Shown one piece after another: positions 44,411-55,929 of a DNA stretch of 64,000 nt. The DNA lies in NCBI GenBank assembly GCA_949987705.1, contig OX465283.1:48336953-48400952 (forward strand). The letters run 5' to 3'. Below the pieces are notes generated by a model, which was not told the DNA's origin, did not search any database, and saw nothing but the letters and a program-made list of their open reading frames with translations. The DNA comes from Thereva unica. Taxonomy: Eukaryota > Arthropoda > Insecta > Diptera > Therevidae. Position 1 is the first letter of the stretch. Each line of letters starts with the position of its first letter. A program made the position numbers and the translations under genes.

Positions 44411-46173
44411 GTATCTTCCACGGCTAATTTTATTCAAAATCAACAAGCTCTCTAGCAATGAAATAGCTCAACTCTCTAGAAACGGAATAGCAAAAAACCA
44501 AATAAAAATCAAACTAACGTCTCTATCAAAAACTGCCACATCCAGCTTTGTTATCCTTAACCTCTATTCCAGGAATTTTTATTCCAAGAATAAAAATAAA
44601 TTCAGGCTCGACCAAAAATATTTAAAATACCTTCATGTCGGAAAATACACAGGCGCTTTAGAAAATTCATAAATGCCTAAGTTTTCACCAGGCACCTAGC
44701 AACCCCCATCCCCTGGGCCCATAAAGGCCTAATTCGGCTAAGGGCTATGAATGTTTCTCTTCCTGAAATTAATTCATAAGGTTCTCTCTTGTTTCTTATT
44801 TGCCCTTCAACTTTTCCCTCGGAGCGTAATCCATGATGAGATACTTGAGTGTAGTGTGTGCAAAACTGTGAAGCCTTCAAATAACAGGAAGTGTACCTTT
44901 TGGCTTATTAAGTTTCTGACGCTATTTTAAGCACCTGTTGCTATTCATATTAACATTTCTTCCTTAAGTATTTAGGGTTTACACAATTCTGAATGTTTCA
45001 TAATTCTTAGGGTAGTTAACTAGTATTCGAGAGTATATTGTGCGATTGCTTGTCTATGGAGTGGGGGCTTAGCTAATTGCGTTTATTTTGTTTGTTCCTT
45101 TATAAGTTTTTGGATGGAAAATTTTGTATTTTCTTATCTTGAATTGGCTTAAGATGAAAAGGTTTTTCTGAATAAGAAAAGTTAGTGGAACTGTTTTAGT
45201 GTAGTAGCACTAAAATTTTAAGGGTTCAGGGATCAAAGTGGAACCCAAACACAAATCGATAGTTGTTTATTTAGTTAAATGTCCTTAGGGATGTTTGTAT
45301 TGCTTTTGATGTTATAAAATTTACTTTGAAGATTAACAAACTAATTAAAATCGATACAGAATTAAAACTAATTTAGAAAAGGTGAACCTAATTATAATAA
45401 TGTTTTGATTTCTTTGTAACTGTTATAATTCTTTAGTAAAGTATATTTGTTTGGTCCCTACAAATTCCCGTTATTGGGTTATAGAGCGTAAGCTTATCAT
45501 CTCATCTAACATGGCTCAGTGCCAAACTTTAAAAACCCCTTAACATCATGCCTATAAGATGTATATCTGGTCATGCTTCACAAGGACCTTAGTTAAGAGC
45601 CTGTTGCGGGACGTTATAAGTGTTTAACTTGACAAGTTTTTAAAGTTTGCCTTTTCGGAGAACTTTAATATTGGGCATCTGCTGAGTCCAATAATACCAA
45701 GTCCGGTATAACCATAAAAACTTCACTAAAATGTTGTGTTCTATGCTCGTAACAACCTATGGCTGCGAAGTAAAAACCGTAAATTCAACAAGGGCGTCGA
45801 AGTTATTCGAGCCTCAGAAAAATTCCACAAAGCTCTACTAAAATCACTTCGAGAGATCTTGGGTCAGTTAAGAGAACCGATTGTCCCTTCACACATACTA
45901 AGGTAGAAAACTTGATAGTATTACTTCAAGCATACTTCCCAACTTAGTCAAATGAGAAGGCAATTTATGTTTGGCAACTAACAGCATTATTCTCTAGAGT
46001 GACCAAAGCTGCCTGGGCAAAATCAAATACCGTATTCATATACGAAGTTTTAAGGAGCCAATTACATCGTTCAAATCATACAGGTCCCCTAGAGCAGGCG
46101 GGATTTACGAGGCAGTCGTGACCCTGGATTAGATCTAAGTGGGGTCGTAATCTGTCAAAAAAAGGACTAGCTA
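44411..46173. other. Stretch without recognised genes
   Basis: AT-rich, only short frames without motifs. The last few hundred bases may be decayed BEL/Pao gag upstream of the protease fragment, but nothing is recognisable. Confidence 0.4.
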
Positions 46174-46520
46174 CAGCGCAGACAACACGGTTCAAGCCTT
46201 CATAACTAATCACAATGTACATGACGTTCTGTCTACTACTTTGGTTGTACCTAGAGGTAAACGCGGAGGGAGACATATCTTACAGTGTCTTATAGATCCA
46301 GGATCACAATCCTCGTTTACAGCCCACGCTGCGTGCCAAAGGTAATTTCGTTATTCACCCACATCGATATCTATCATCAGATTAAGAACGACTACAGTGG
46401 CCGATGTAAAGAGTCAAATCATGTTGCAGTTACAGAGAAGAAATTTCGAAGCCCATAAAATCAATGAAACGTTCTTAACCATCCAGAAAATTACTGATCC
46501 ACCTTCAAAACACAAAATCC
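46174..46520 (+). pseudogene. BEL/Pao protease-region fragment
   Basis: An open stretch reads VQAFITNHNVHDVLSTTLVV, PRGKRGGRHILQCLIDPGSQ and SSFTAHAACQR. The [LI]DPGSQSSF motif preceded by 'VLLSTA.V' is the aspartic protease of BEL/Pao elements. After a stop it continues in another frame with VADVKSQIMLQLQRRNF, matching the spacer before RT. The RT that follows at 46.7 kb is of another type (non-LTR), so the BEL copy is truncated there. Confidence 0.8.
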
Positions 46521-47512
46521 AAAAGAGACTTCGGACACAAAGTGAGATTGCCATAAGCCAATTCAACAACAAGATGGAGTCCAATCAAACATGTTTGGTT
46601 TTCCTGCAGTCCTCATCAGACTCAATTGTTGATTTTTTACTGAGAAAATCTCTCCAAATTATTGGATTTTCGTCTTTCAAACATTATTATAGATTTTCAG
46701 AGGGCCACGACACTAAAAAAGTTGAGAAACGATGGTCTAGACTCCAAGAGGAAAGTTCACATAAAATTTATACTGAAGGCAGGATGTTCGGACTACACCT
46801 TGCCTAAATATTTCAGGCCGATAGGTCTCTCACAACCACCTGCAAATGTAATTTCACAAAACAATAAAAAAAAAACTCATGAGAATGAATCGTTCTTTCC
46901 GACATGTTGGAAAGAGTGCATTCTTACGCATTCTGATTGAAATATTCCTACTGCACCTATTTACAGTTATGAGAGAACGATTGTCGTGAGAGAACTTCAG
47001 ACTAGTTCCATGAGAACGAGACCGTATTCCCATAGTTGTTTTCATGGCCATGAGCACGTATTTTCGTTCTCGCGAGAGTATTTACATGAGAGTATTCTCA
47101 TTGTCTATCGGCACCTTTAAACAAACGAGTTGGAGGCCTTTCTCCGACAATGCGTCTTTTGATATTATATTTATTTTTCACTTTCTGCGACTGGATAGAC
47201 TCTTTGTTGAAAACTCGCAAAATAATAGTCTCTCATCTTGAAGGCACCATACTAAAATTATGTCCACAATGTGGAGTTTTATCTCCACTTCTGTGGTGCC
47301 TTGTTGTAGACAGGGGCGGATCCAGAAACCATTCTTGGGGGGGGAAATTAAATTTTATGAGACCCCTAGACCTAGTGAAATATTTTGTTTTGTTCAATAT
47401 AATTGACGGTCTGTGGGTGATATTGAAAGTTTGCCTGCGGCAAAGAAAGAAACCGTCAATATTTTGCTTAATATTATTGCACAATGTTATTGATAGTCTA
47501 GGTCCCACTTTA

Positions 47513-48401
47513 TAGCCTTATGACACTGGCTTTATCGTAGGCTGAAAATGCTGCCTTGGCTAGGCTGAAAATGACGAAATCTGTTATACTGTGGGACAGA
47601 GATAGCATGTGAGAGTAAGAACGAATATCTGATTATTATAACAGATAGTTGTTAAGGGGAGAAGAAATCCGTTGGAAATATTTGCAATATTCCAATTTAT
47701 TATGATTAAAATTAAATTAATTTAAATTTATTGTGTTTAATATTTAACATGGTCAATATCAGGTAAATTAAAATTCTTTGTTCTCTTCCTTTCAATTTGC
47801 TACTTCCTCATTAAAAAATCTTGTTTGACCTGAGTCCTCCATAGTAAAACAATCAATAGCTCCAAATATTTTCAAAAATACTTCAACAACTATATATAAA
47901 AAAATAAAAAAAACATATTTTCCTTTTAGACTCCCCCAATTCGCAACGCCCGTTGTAATAACAAAAATATGTCTCCCACAAGTTGAAATTACTTTGGGGC
48001 AATTAAAAATCACACTTGTTTGGAGCGATTTTACTCCGGAGCCCCAATTCTAAAAATTTACCCTTCAATAAAATATTTATTTATTCTCACTTCAATTATA
48101 ATTATTTCAATTTATTACTTCAATTTATTTTAATTCTCACTCACTGTTATAAAAAGTCTAGAGATGTAGCAAACTGTTATAAAAAGCATAGAAAAAAGAA
48201 CATGAATTTCATTCTTTTCCTATGCTTTTTATAACAGTTTTCTAGACTTTTTATAACACTTAAAATTCAGCCAAGAAAAGTTTGAGTATATTCCTCTCAC
48301 TCTTACATATGGGAAAATCTCCTTTGGATTTTTTCTTTCAGTTTTCAGCCTAGCCAAGGCAGTATTTTTCAGCCTACGATGAAGCCAGTGTCATAAGGCT
48401 A
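47513..48401. mobile_element. Fold-back TIR element inside the hAT, 889 bp, TSD TTA
   Basis: Ends TAGCCTTATGACACTGGC and its exact inverse, flanked by TTA (47510-47512, 48402-48404). TIR similarity extends about 60 bp with TAGGCTGAAAAT modules. Near 48147-48260 a second inverted pair (TGTTATAAAAAG.CTAG) forms a hairpin in its centre. No coding capacity. Confidence 0.88.
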
Positions 48402-48614
48402 TTACTCAAAATCTGGAGATGAAAGTTAAAAATTTTATTAAAAAAATGCATCCCTAAGAATAAAATAACTCGCAAAAAAAATTGTGTATATCATACAGAG
48501 TCAAGTGACATATTTTATTGCACTGGAAAATACACTTGTATATTTACATGTTAAGTATGTTGATTGTGTTTTTATACAGTACATACATAGTTCATTAACA
48601 TGTTGGGAAAGATT

Positions 48615-49674
48615 TCATAGAACAAATCGCCTCCCAAGTTTCGCAAATCTTTCGATGACCTCTTCAGCAGTGACGTCAATGTCATGATGTGTGTGTAACA
48701 ATGCCAAACCAATCAATCTTTCTTGTAGCATAGTCGTCCGGAGCCATGTTTTTAAGCGGCGAAGAGTAGAAAAAGAGCGTTCAGAGCTCGCGTTTGTTAC
48801 GGGAAGTGTGCAGAATATGCGAAGATAAGTGTGAATTATCGGGTAAATGTCAACATCGCAGTGCTTTAATATGTCTAATGCGGTGGTTGGTAATACATTG
48901 ATTCCAAATTTTCGCTGCTGCTCCCAATGACATCGCCAGGAATTCAATTCTCCTTTTAGCCTCAAACGTTGCACGATCTTGTCATTATTCTGAAGGCCCC
49001 CAAATCTGTTTATCAAACAATCCATAAGTATTTCCATTTCATTTGTTTTGAGTGTACACACTTTCGCTGGAAGCAGCAAACTTAGTTGGAAACCATCTAA
49101 AACTTCTTTGGAAAAACGATTTTTCAGATTTTCACTGATAGTATCCAACAGAGGAATGTACACCGAGACCCTATAATAATCTATACAAGTTCCCACGCTG
49201 TAATTTTCGCGTTTTGTTTGTCGGTCACATGTTCTGGGTTTTTCTTCATTCACGTCAAGCTCTTCCGCCATTTTTGTGGCATTCGAATAAATGAGACGAA
49301 AGTTTTCATCAGCGTTCTGAATTTTATCTTGGAAAGTTACAAGCAGCGCATCTATCATTGTAGATGCCTTCGCCAAATCGATTGCCTCCTTTTGAAGAAT
49401 CACGCTCAGTGAATGAGTGAGGGATAAAATATCACACAAGCAGAACAGCCCGACAACGAATTGGAAATTGCACAGAGCTGCAATGAAAACCGTTGATCTT
49501 CGTGCTGTTTCCTTGTTCTTCCACTCACTTATTTTTGTTAGAGCTTCGACGATCAACGGCAATTTCGCAGCAAATTGAATGACCGCATCATGGCGTTGCA
49601 CCCATCTTGTTTCACATATTTTAACATGATGCTCACCAAGTACCTTGGCCAATGCAGTCGTATTCTTGAAAAAC
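48615..49674 (-). pseudogene. hAT transposase, C-terminal about 350 residues (P52rIPK/ZMYM-like)
   Basis: Reads FFKNTTALAKVLGEHHVKIC, CETRWVQRHDAVIQFAAKLP, then FIAALCNFQFVVGLFCLCDI, DYYRVSVYIPLLDTISENLK and the dimerisation region IHTYLRIFCTLPVTNASSER, SFSTLRRLKTWLRTTMLQER, LIGLALLHTHHDID. The ETRW motif and the 'A.SERSFS.LRR+K.+LR..M...RL..LALL' hATC domain are diagnostic. This stretch is a single open frame ending at 48615. The N-terminal zinc finger and first catalytic Asp are missing, cut off by the SINE at 49675; the residues TLVFHIKKKKK at the start of the open frame come from the SINE tail. Non-functional as transposase. Confidence 0.93.
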
Positions 49675-50158
49675 TTTTTTTTTTTTTTAATGTGAAAGAC
49701 TAGAGTCACAGGAAAGGCCCTTTATACTGTCGACAATCTATTTTATTCGTATAGAGTGCAATGTCGAACAGCAGCTCTAGTCGGGGAAGAAAGGAACTGC
49801 CACAACCTACCCGCGATATTTTTTTTTATTTTTTTTTTTTTAGTCCATCTACTTCCAACCATTACTATTGCGACTTTGACATCGGGGCATCGAGAAACAA
49901 CTCGCTGGAGTGTTATGCCTCCTGAAACGAGTTGAATCTCATCAACCAACCGATGACATGCGCTTTGGTGGAGCGGGGAAGGGCTAAGGAAGACTATGAC
50001 AGAAGAAATCAGGAATGCAAAGAGGGAAGAAGAAAGAGGGAAATTTATGTGGGTGGGAAAGTGGAAAAGGCGAAGGACCGTGGGGCTGGCCGGGAATCGA
50101 ACCCGGAACCTCTCGGATAGTAGCCAGTCGCCTTACTCCCTAGGCTACCGAGGCCCCC
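49675..50158 (-). mobile_element. tRNA-derived SINE
   Basis: On the minus strand it starts with a tRNA-like head (50158-50082: GGGGCCTCGGTAGCC ... CCGGGTTCGATTCCCGG ... CCAGCCCC). The head has a B-box GGTTCGATTCC, a perfect five-pair T stem and partly paired acceptor ends. A unique body follows, with an A-rich stretch at 49843-49819 and a terminal A-run at 49688-49675. The two A-rich stretches could mean a dimeric SINE. Inserted in the hAT transposase. A target duplication was not found. Confidence 0.78.
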
Positions 50159-51640
50159 TTGTCTACCTCTTTCATTCTTTCTGCATTTTTTCAAGATATT
50201 TTTTGTTAATTTTAAAAATCAAGATAGTAATTTTTATGATTATGTTTTTTAAAGTAATCCATAAATTATAGAGCTCTTGGGGGGGGGAAATGTCCCTCAT
50301 TTCCCCCCCCCCCTGTATCCGCCACTGTGTAGATGAACTCCTAGAACTTCATAAAGGCCATAAATTTTTAGCCCAATGTCACGCAGACGATGTTGCCATC
50401 GCAGTAATAGGGGGAACACAAGGTACCATGTCAACCAGCCTGCAGCAGGCACACGACTCAATCTCAATACCGACAAAACGATTTTGGTTCCGTATAGAAA
50501 ATGAGCACTGAGCCGCCTTCCCACAGTCATAGAATGCTTAGGAGTGACGCCAAAGAAGTGACGCCAGGACCGTAACATGGATACTATTCTTATGAACATG
50601 ACATGCAGATCCCTGTGGGCAACTGCCAAGTACTAGATATACATGACGATCATTAGGATCATGGTAACTTATGGGGCTTTAGTTTGATGAAACAATACGG
50701 CGCTCAAACGTTTAATAAAAAATTTAAGCTAAATTCAATAAAAAGAAATAGTCTTGGCTGGCCTTTCCATTCCGGGGCTATCCGCATTTCTCCCATGGCA
50801 GCACTGGTTACTGTCCTCCATCTTGAGGTGGAGAAACCCACCATAAACGCGGTCCTGCGGCTGATACCGAAGAACTACATTTTGTAATAATTAATAGTAT
50901 AGAAGTGGGGTGCTATCGGGACGAGGCTTTTGAAATCTTAAAGTTTGAACCACCTTTGGTGCACATACAAGACGAGCTAACCTGGTGTTTTCCTAAATTA
51001 CCGCAAGGTGGACTAGCATTATAAGCGTATGACTCAAAAACAGAGTTGTTTGCGTCAGAATTTGGAGTGAAAGGCCCAGATTCAATCTTATGCATTCGAC
51101 AATTGTTTTTCATTCAGAGGTGTGCGCTAAAGGTAACGGATCTTTATCTTCTGGGATAGACAAGTGTCAATCACGGCGATAAAGTCCCGTTAAACCAGGT
51201 CCAAACTGGTTTCGCCCTTTGGTAGGTGAGCGTTCCCAATCAAGTCACCCTTGTTTGAGTCTCGGCTCACCAATTCTTCAAAGGCAATAAAAAGGCAGGT
51301 CCAGAATCGGCTATTGGAGCATTCACCAGCTTGCTGAGGAGAGAGCTGTTTGGAAGGACTTTGAAGAAACATACCGAACACTTAAGGTCCGCGCCTGGAC
51401 TGTCCACCTTGCAGTTATTTCCTGTGCCGTCTCATAATGCGGCCAAGAAATTTTTGGGGCAAAATGATATCAGGACATTTTTTGGCTCGGTTACCGGACA
51501 CGGCCTAGATTACCACTTACCAGGAAGAGTGGAGGATCCCGCAAGGATGACTCTGCCTTTCGTGTTCTCTGTGAGTACCCCTCGCTTGCGAGGTGCAGGG
51601 TTTGCTGTTTGCTAAACCTGTTAAAGTTGTCTGGACTACA

Positions 51641-52180
51641 AATATCAGATATACAGGTGTAGTACAATACGCCAAGCGCATGACCGCGTTACCTTTGAAC
51701 CCAAAAATAAAAAAGCCCGAACAGTTGGTTTAATTTAAAGAACTTGGTGCAAGCAATACCATATCGTCCGAAAGAAATGAATCTTTAGTCAAACTTCTGC
51801 GCTAACCATTTGTCATATCATACTTCTCTGGGCTTTGTACTGCCTCTAAAGGATCTACTTCCAACTTGGAAATTTGTCTTAGGGAATACCTTAACCAAAA
51901 TATCAAGGATCGAGAGTTGCTTTTGATTAGAGTTGGCACCTTGCCCTGTTCGCTAAACTAAAGGTATTACTCACTAGTAAAGAACTGGAACGAGAGTCTT
52001 CTATCTGACCGTTCAATCACTAAAGTAGTGGATGGAGTTAAAACTAAACTCCACATCATATCTCTCGCTTTTTCCCGATCGCCCAATTTTGCGATATTTG
52101 TCAATCCTTATAAACAATCCTCAATTCTTTCCAACAAACTTTATAACTTCGCCACCGGCGTTTTCATTTCATTACCCTAA
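51641..52180. other. Non-coding stretch
   Basis: No recognised sequence; possibly decayed 3' UTR of the preceding non-LTR element. Confidence 0.35.
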
Positions 52181-53547
52181 TAGTCCATTTAAAACGCGCG
52201 TTATGGTGTTCCAAAATAACACCGTTAAGAAAATCGAACCCTAAACGTTTTTGGGGTCGCTGATCACGAAAATCGAGTACCCGCGGTCCCAAAATTAGGG
52301 CGTCACCCCTAAAAATGCAAAAAAAAACCCTTTTTAGGGGGTTTTCGCGATTATTTCAGTAATAATGAAAACTAATGCGATGAAATGCACTTTTTTTAAT
52401 ATTTATTTGCGAAGGGGGTAGATTTATACTAAATTTAGGCGAGCTTAATGGTAAGGGGTGGGGGGCGAAAAATGGCAAAAATTGTAAAAAAAATTTTTTT
52501 CAAGTTTTTGCTTCAAATTCGATTGTGGGCGTACTGCGGGGTGGGTGAGGGACGTCAGCAAGCGTGTGGCGCAAGAGGCGCGGGCGGAACAGGGCGGACA
52601 GCGGGTGGCGGGTGGCAGAAGGAAAGAGGGTTAAAAAATTTCCAAATGTTTTAATAATATTTCATCAAATATAAAATTTTAATGCAAAACAATAAATTTC
52701 AATTTGTTCCAATTACAATTTTAATGTGGGGGTAGTTTTACCCCCTTAAGAGTTGAAAACATTAATTTTTTTGCTGATAATACCTTTTGAACCAAATTTC
52801 AAACAAAAAGCAAAAAAAAATTTGTTTCAATTATTTTTATATAAAGTTGTTTTTATTATAGTAAGTTCGCCTTAATTTAGTATAAGTCAACCTCCTTCGC
52901 AAATAAATATTTAAAAAAGTGCATTAGTTTTCATTATTACTGAAATAATCGCGAAAACCCCCTAAAAAGGGGGGTTTTTGCATTTTTAGGGGTGACGCCC
53001 TAATTTTAGGACCGCGGGACCTCGATTTTCGTGATCAGCGACCCCAAAAACCTTTAAGGTTCGATTTTCTTAACGGTGTTATTTTGGAACTCCCCCCTAG
53101 TTTTCAATTAACTATATTATAGGGGTAGTTTTAACCCCCTAAGGGTTGAAAATAATTTATTTCTGCCTGACAGTACGCCCACAATCGAATTTGAAGCAAA
53201 AACTTGGGAAAAAGTTTTTTTTACAATTTTTGCCATTTTTCGCAAATTTAAGGGTACTTTCAACCCTTTAGGGGTACCCCTTACCATTAAGCTCGCCTAA
53301 ATTTAGTATAAATCAACCCCCTTCGCAAATAAATATTAAAAAAAGTGCATTTCATCGCATTAGTTTTCATTATTATTGAAATAATCGCAAAAACCCCCTA
53401 AAAAGGGGGGTTTTTTGCATTTTTAGGGGTGACGCCCTAATTTTGGGACCGCGGGACCTCGATTTTCGTGATCAGCGATCCCAAAAGGGTTCGATTTTCT
53501 TAACGGTGTTATTTTGGAACACCCCCCCCCGCGTTTTGAATGGACTA
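52181..53547. mobile_element. Composite inverted-repeat element, 1.37 kb, TSD TAA
   Basis: Same family as 1849-2869: ends TAGTCCATTTAAAACGCG and CGCGTTTTGAATGGACTA, with TAA outside (52178-52180, 53548-53550). One unit runs forward (52202-52535); two run inverted (about 52730-53090 and 53095-53530). A GC-rich insert (about 52535-52630: GTGGCGCAAGAGGCGCGGGC...) separates them and is absent from the other member. Confidence 0.88.
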
Positions 53548-53550
53548 TAA

Positions 53551-55929
53551 CGCTTCTTATAATGCAAGGCAAGTATACGTCAGACCTCATCTTCTTGGTG
53601 TGTGGTGTGTCTTGTGAAGCTGGTGTGTACTCAAAAAGCCGGTCTCACAAAGCAGAAAATGCATGAACATCTGGGTAGATTCTTGGGATTTAGATTACGA
53701 TCTTCACCGTTTTTTTCGCACATATAGATCTTTCATTCGCTTCTATTACAAAAACAAGCTCCATCTTAGCTTTCAATATCATGCATCATCTCCTAAATCT
53801 CAAACCACAGCTACATTATTTAATTTGACGGAGAAGCTCTCACATTTCATATTTGAAAGGGATTTTAGAAATACCCTAATATTAATAATAACTGGCTATC
53901 TTGGATTTAATGCGGGATAAACTTGGTTGATGTTTGTGATAAACTTACGATAAAGGATTAACTTCGTTTATGCACATATACGGGACTAAAGCCGGAACTA
54001 CAATTTGCACAATATTGCAGCAAAGTTAAATTATAAGCTCCTTTTAATTAAGTTGTATCATCACTAATTCATTCATTTTCCACTTAATTCAATTAAACAA
54101 ACCGCAAAAAAATCCTTTTTTACACTGTTATACCACTTTCAGTAACTTTCCTTCCAATTCAATGTGAAATTTTGTTTTGCTTTCATATATTTATATACGT
54201 ATGTATGTTCTTTTCAGCTCCTTTCCCATTTTAAACTTTTTTGAAGTACTTTAAAATACCATAGAATAATATTCAAGCAGTTTACGTATATTGCCCTTCG
54301 ATCCGGCCATACAGGCGTAAGATGGATACATTTCATAAAGTAAATTCAAAAACTTTTTCTTATAAATATTTCCATAATGTTCCACTTACCTATTCCACCA
54401 GGTGTTTTGGTTAAGTACAAAGTTTCTTTTTTTTTACTAGCAATACCGAAGAAAAAAGTTGTTTTCACTTTAGAGTAAAAAAAAGAAGAGAAAGAGAGAG
54501 AAAAGTTTCGGATGGGAAAATACGAGAAAAAAATAATGAAAATACGGGGAGAAAAAAGGCAGAGTAAACGTCAAGAGTTTCACCCTATTAAGTGTAGCTC
54601 TGTTAATAAATTTTACGGCTTTAACCGTGTTTTAGCTCCAAGCAAGGAACCATCCCTAATGAGTGCATTAAATTTATTTATTTTTCGAGACTTTTCCCAC
54701 TTTCACCCCCCGAATAAGTGCTTTGCGGAAGTGGATTTTTTTTAAAGCTTTTGATTATGCACAAAAAAAAGGTAGTACCGAGGATATAAAACACCTAACA
54801 AGGTGCACTAGAATGGGGGAAACTTTTATGGCAAACAAAAAAATCCGGAATAAAACCCTTGCGTAACACAATGTCATAGTTACTTAATACTGTACTCGAA
54901 TGTGTTCTGGTTTGACGGGTTTAAAAATCATCACTTTTGCAACAACGTATTGAAAATTTTAATCGGGCTTTCTCATGGAGCAATGATGACGTCAAAAAAG
55001 CGCTTAGCAACACTGAAAAGCTCTTTTATCGCTTCATCAAGGCTTTCGTTATTCAAGCAAATCTTGTTAGTACAAAAGTGAAATTAAATGAGAAAATTAA
55101 AATTTTTTAAGGGCGACGATTTTTAACAACACATAAAAACTTCTAAATTAAACATTTTAAATAAAATTCTCACCTTGCACACTTCTTTCGTCCTTGAGCA
55201 GGCGTTGGAAACAAGTGTTTCAACACTTAATTACAAAGGTTAAGGACTCGCTATGGCAGCTTTTTGGCGATTATACTCCACTTAGTCGAGTTTAATTTAA
55301 TTGTTTTAGTTGACCGCGTGAGTGTGACACATGAAAAATATTTGTCATAATGTAGCTTAAATAGTCACTATGCAGCTTGGATTTTAAAAATTTGTGAGTT
55401 TGCCGGTTTATTATTTTTAATTGTGGCACATCCCGTTTTAATAAGATATTGACGTTGGGAAGACAAAACCCTGATACAAAATTGTTCGTTTTGATTTTCG
55501 AAATATCCTTCGGCTTTATTCAAATTGTGTTTCCGTGTTATTCAACACATACATATGCTAACACCAATTTTTGCACTAAGTGAGATTTCAACTGATGCTG
55601 ACGTTGGTAGATATTACGTTTATTAGCCTTGTGCACAATCCTTACGCTGAAAAGAAATTGCCTTGTATGTTAGGAAATATATAGTTTTCCAGATGTGTGT
55701 GTTAGGTGGTGCATCTCCTGAATTTAACCATGAGTTAAATATTTCTTCACAATCAAGTCGTTTTTTTCTGTTTTCTACACCGAACTGCTTATAACAGCAA
55801 TGAAGCCATCTCATTAGCATTCGAAGCTATTTCCGAACAGTTTTCTGTTTTCTTACCTTGACAACCTTAGGAGCAAATCATCAATGCAGGTGATTTCAAC
55901 ATCCATAATATAAATTTGCTGGGTAGCTC
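53551..55929. other. Stretch without recognised genes
   Basis: AT-rich; the frames at 53663-53920 and 54512-54745 have no family motif. No inverted or tandem structure was recognised. Confidence 0.4.

Larger units (their letters stand above)
47311..50327 (-). mobile_element. hAT DNA transposon, 3.0 kb, with two nested insertions
   Basis: Ends CAGGGGCGGATCCAG and, inverted, near TGTATCCGCCACTG, with runs of G/C just inside. TGTAGA flanks both ends (47305-47310, 50328-50333). Six bases match rather than the usual eight, so one end may have mutated. Joining the flanks restores the host RT sequence VVDELL. It carries part of a hAT transposase (minus), a TTA-flanked element at 47513-48401 and a SINE at 49675-50158. 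Confidence 0.85.
46700..51640 (+). pseudogene. R1/LOA-like non-LTR retrotransposon split by a hAT element
   Basis: Pieces in order on the plus strand: KVHIKFILKAG...PKYFRPIGL (46740-46830); an inserted or scrambled 46855-47120; FSDNASFDII, DWIDSLLKTRKIIVSHLEGT and CGVLSPLLWCLVV (to 47310); then the hAT. From 50328 come VDELLELH, AQCHADDVAIAVI (catalytic ADD), IMVTYGALV, SGAIRISPMAALVTVLHL (about 50775) and, in the RNase H tail, LGQNDIRTFFGSVTGHGLDY (about 51455). This is the order of an RT-RNase H non-LTR element resembling that at 34.9-38.7 kb. It is heavily mutated throughout. Confidence 0.8.

Noticed and set aside
46397..46807. 136-codon frame as a gene
   Set aside because: Its first part is BEL/Pao spacer and its last part is out of frame with an adjacent non-LTR RT; a chance fusion of two remnants.
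50082..50158. A functional tRNA gene
   Set aside because: The acceptor stem is mismatched, the anticodon arm is poor, and a SINE body with A-tail follows; better explained as a SINE head.
54420..54760. Promoter or small gene around the 77-codon frame
   Set aside because: Low-complexity Lys/Arg-rich frame in purine-rich DNA with no supporting motif.
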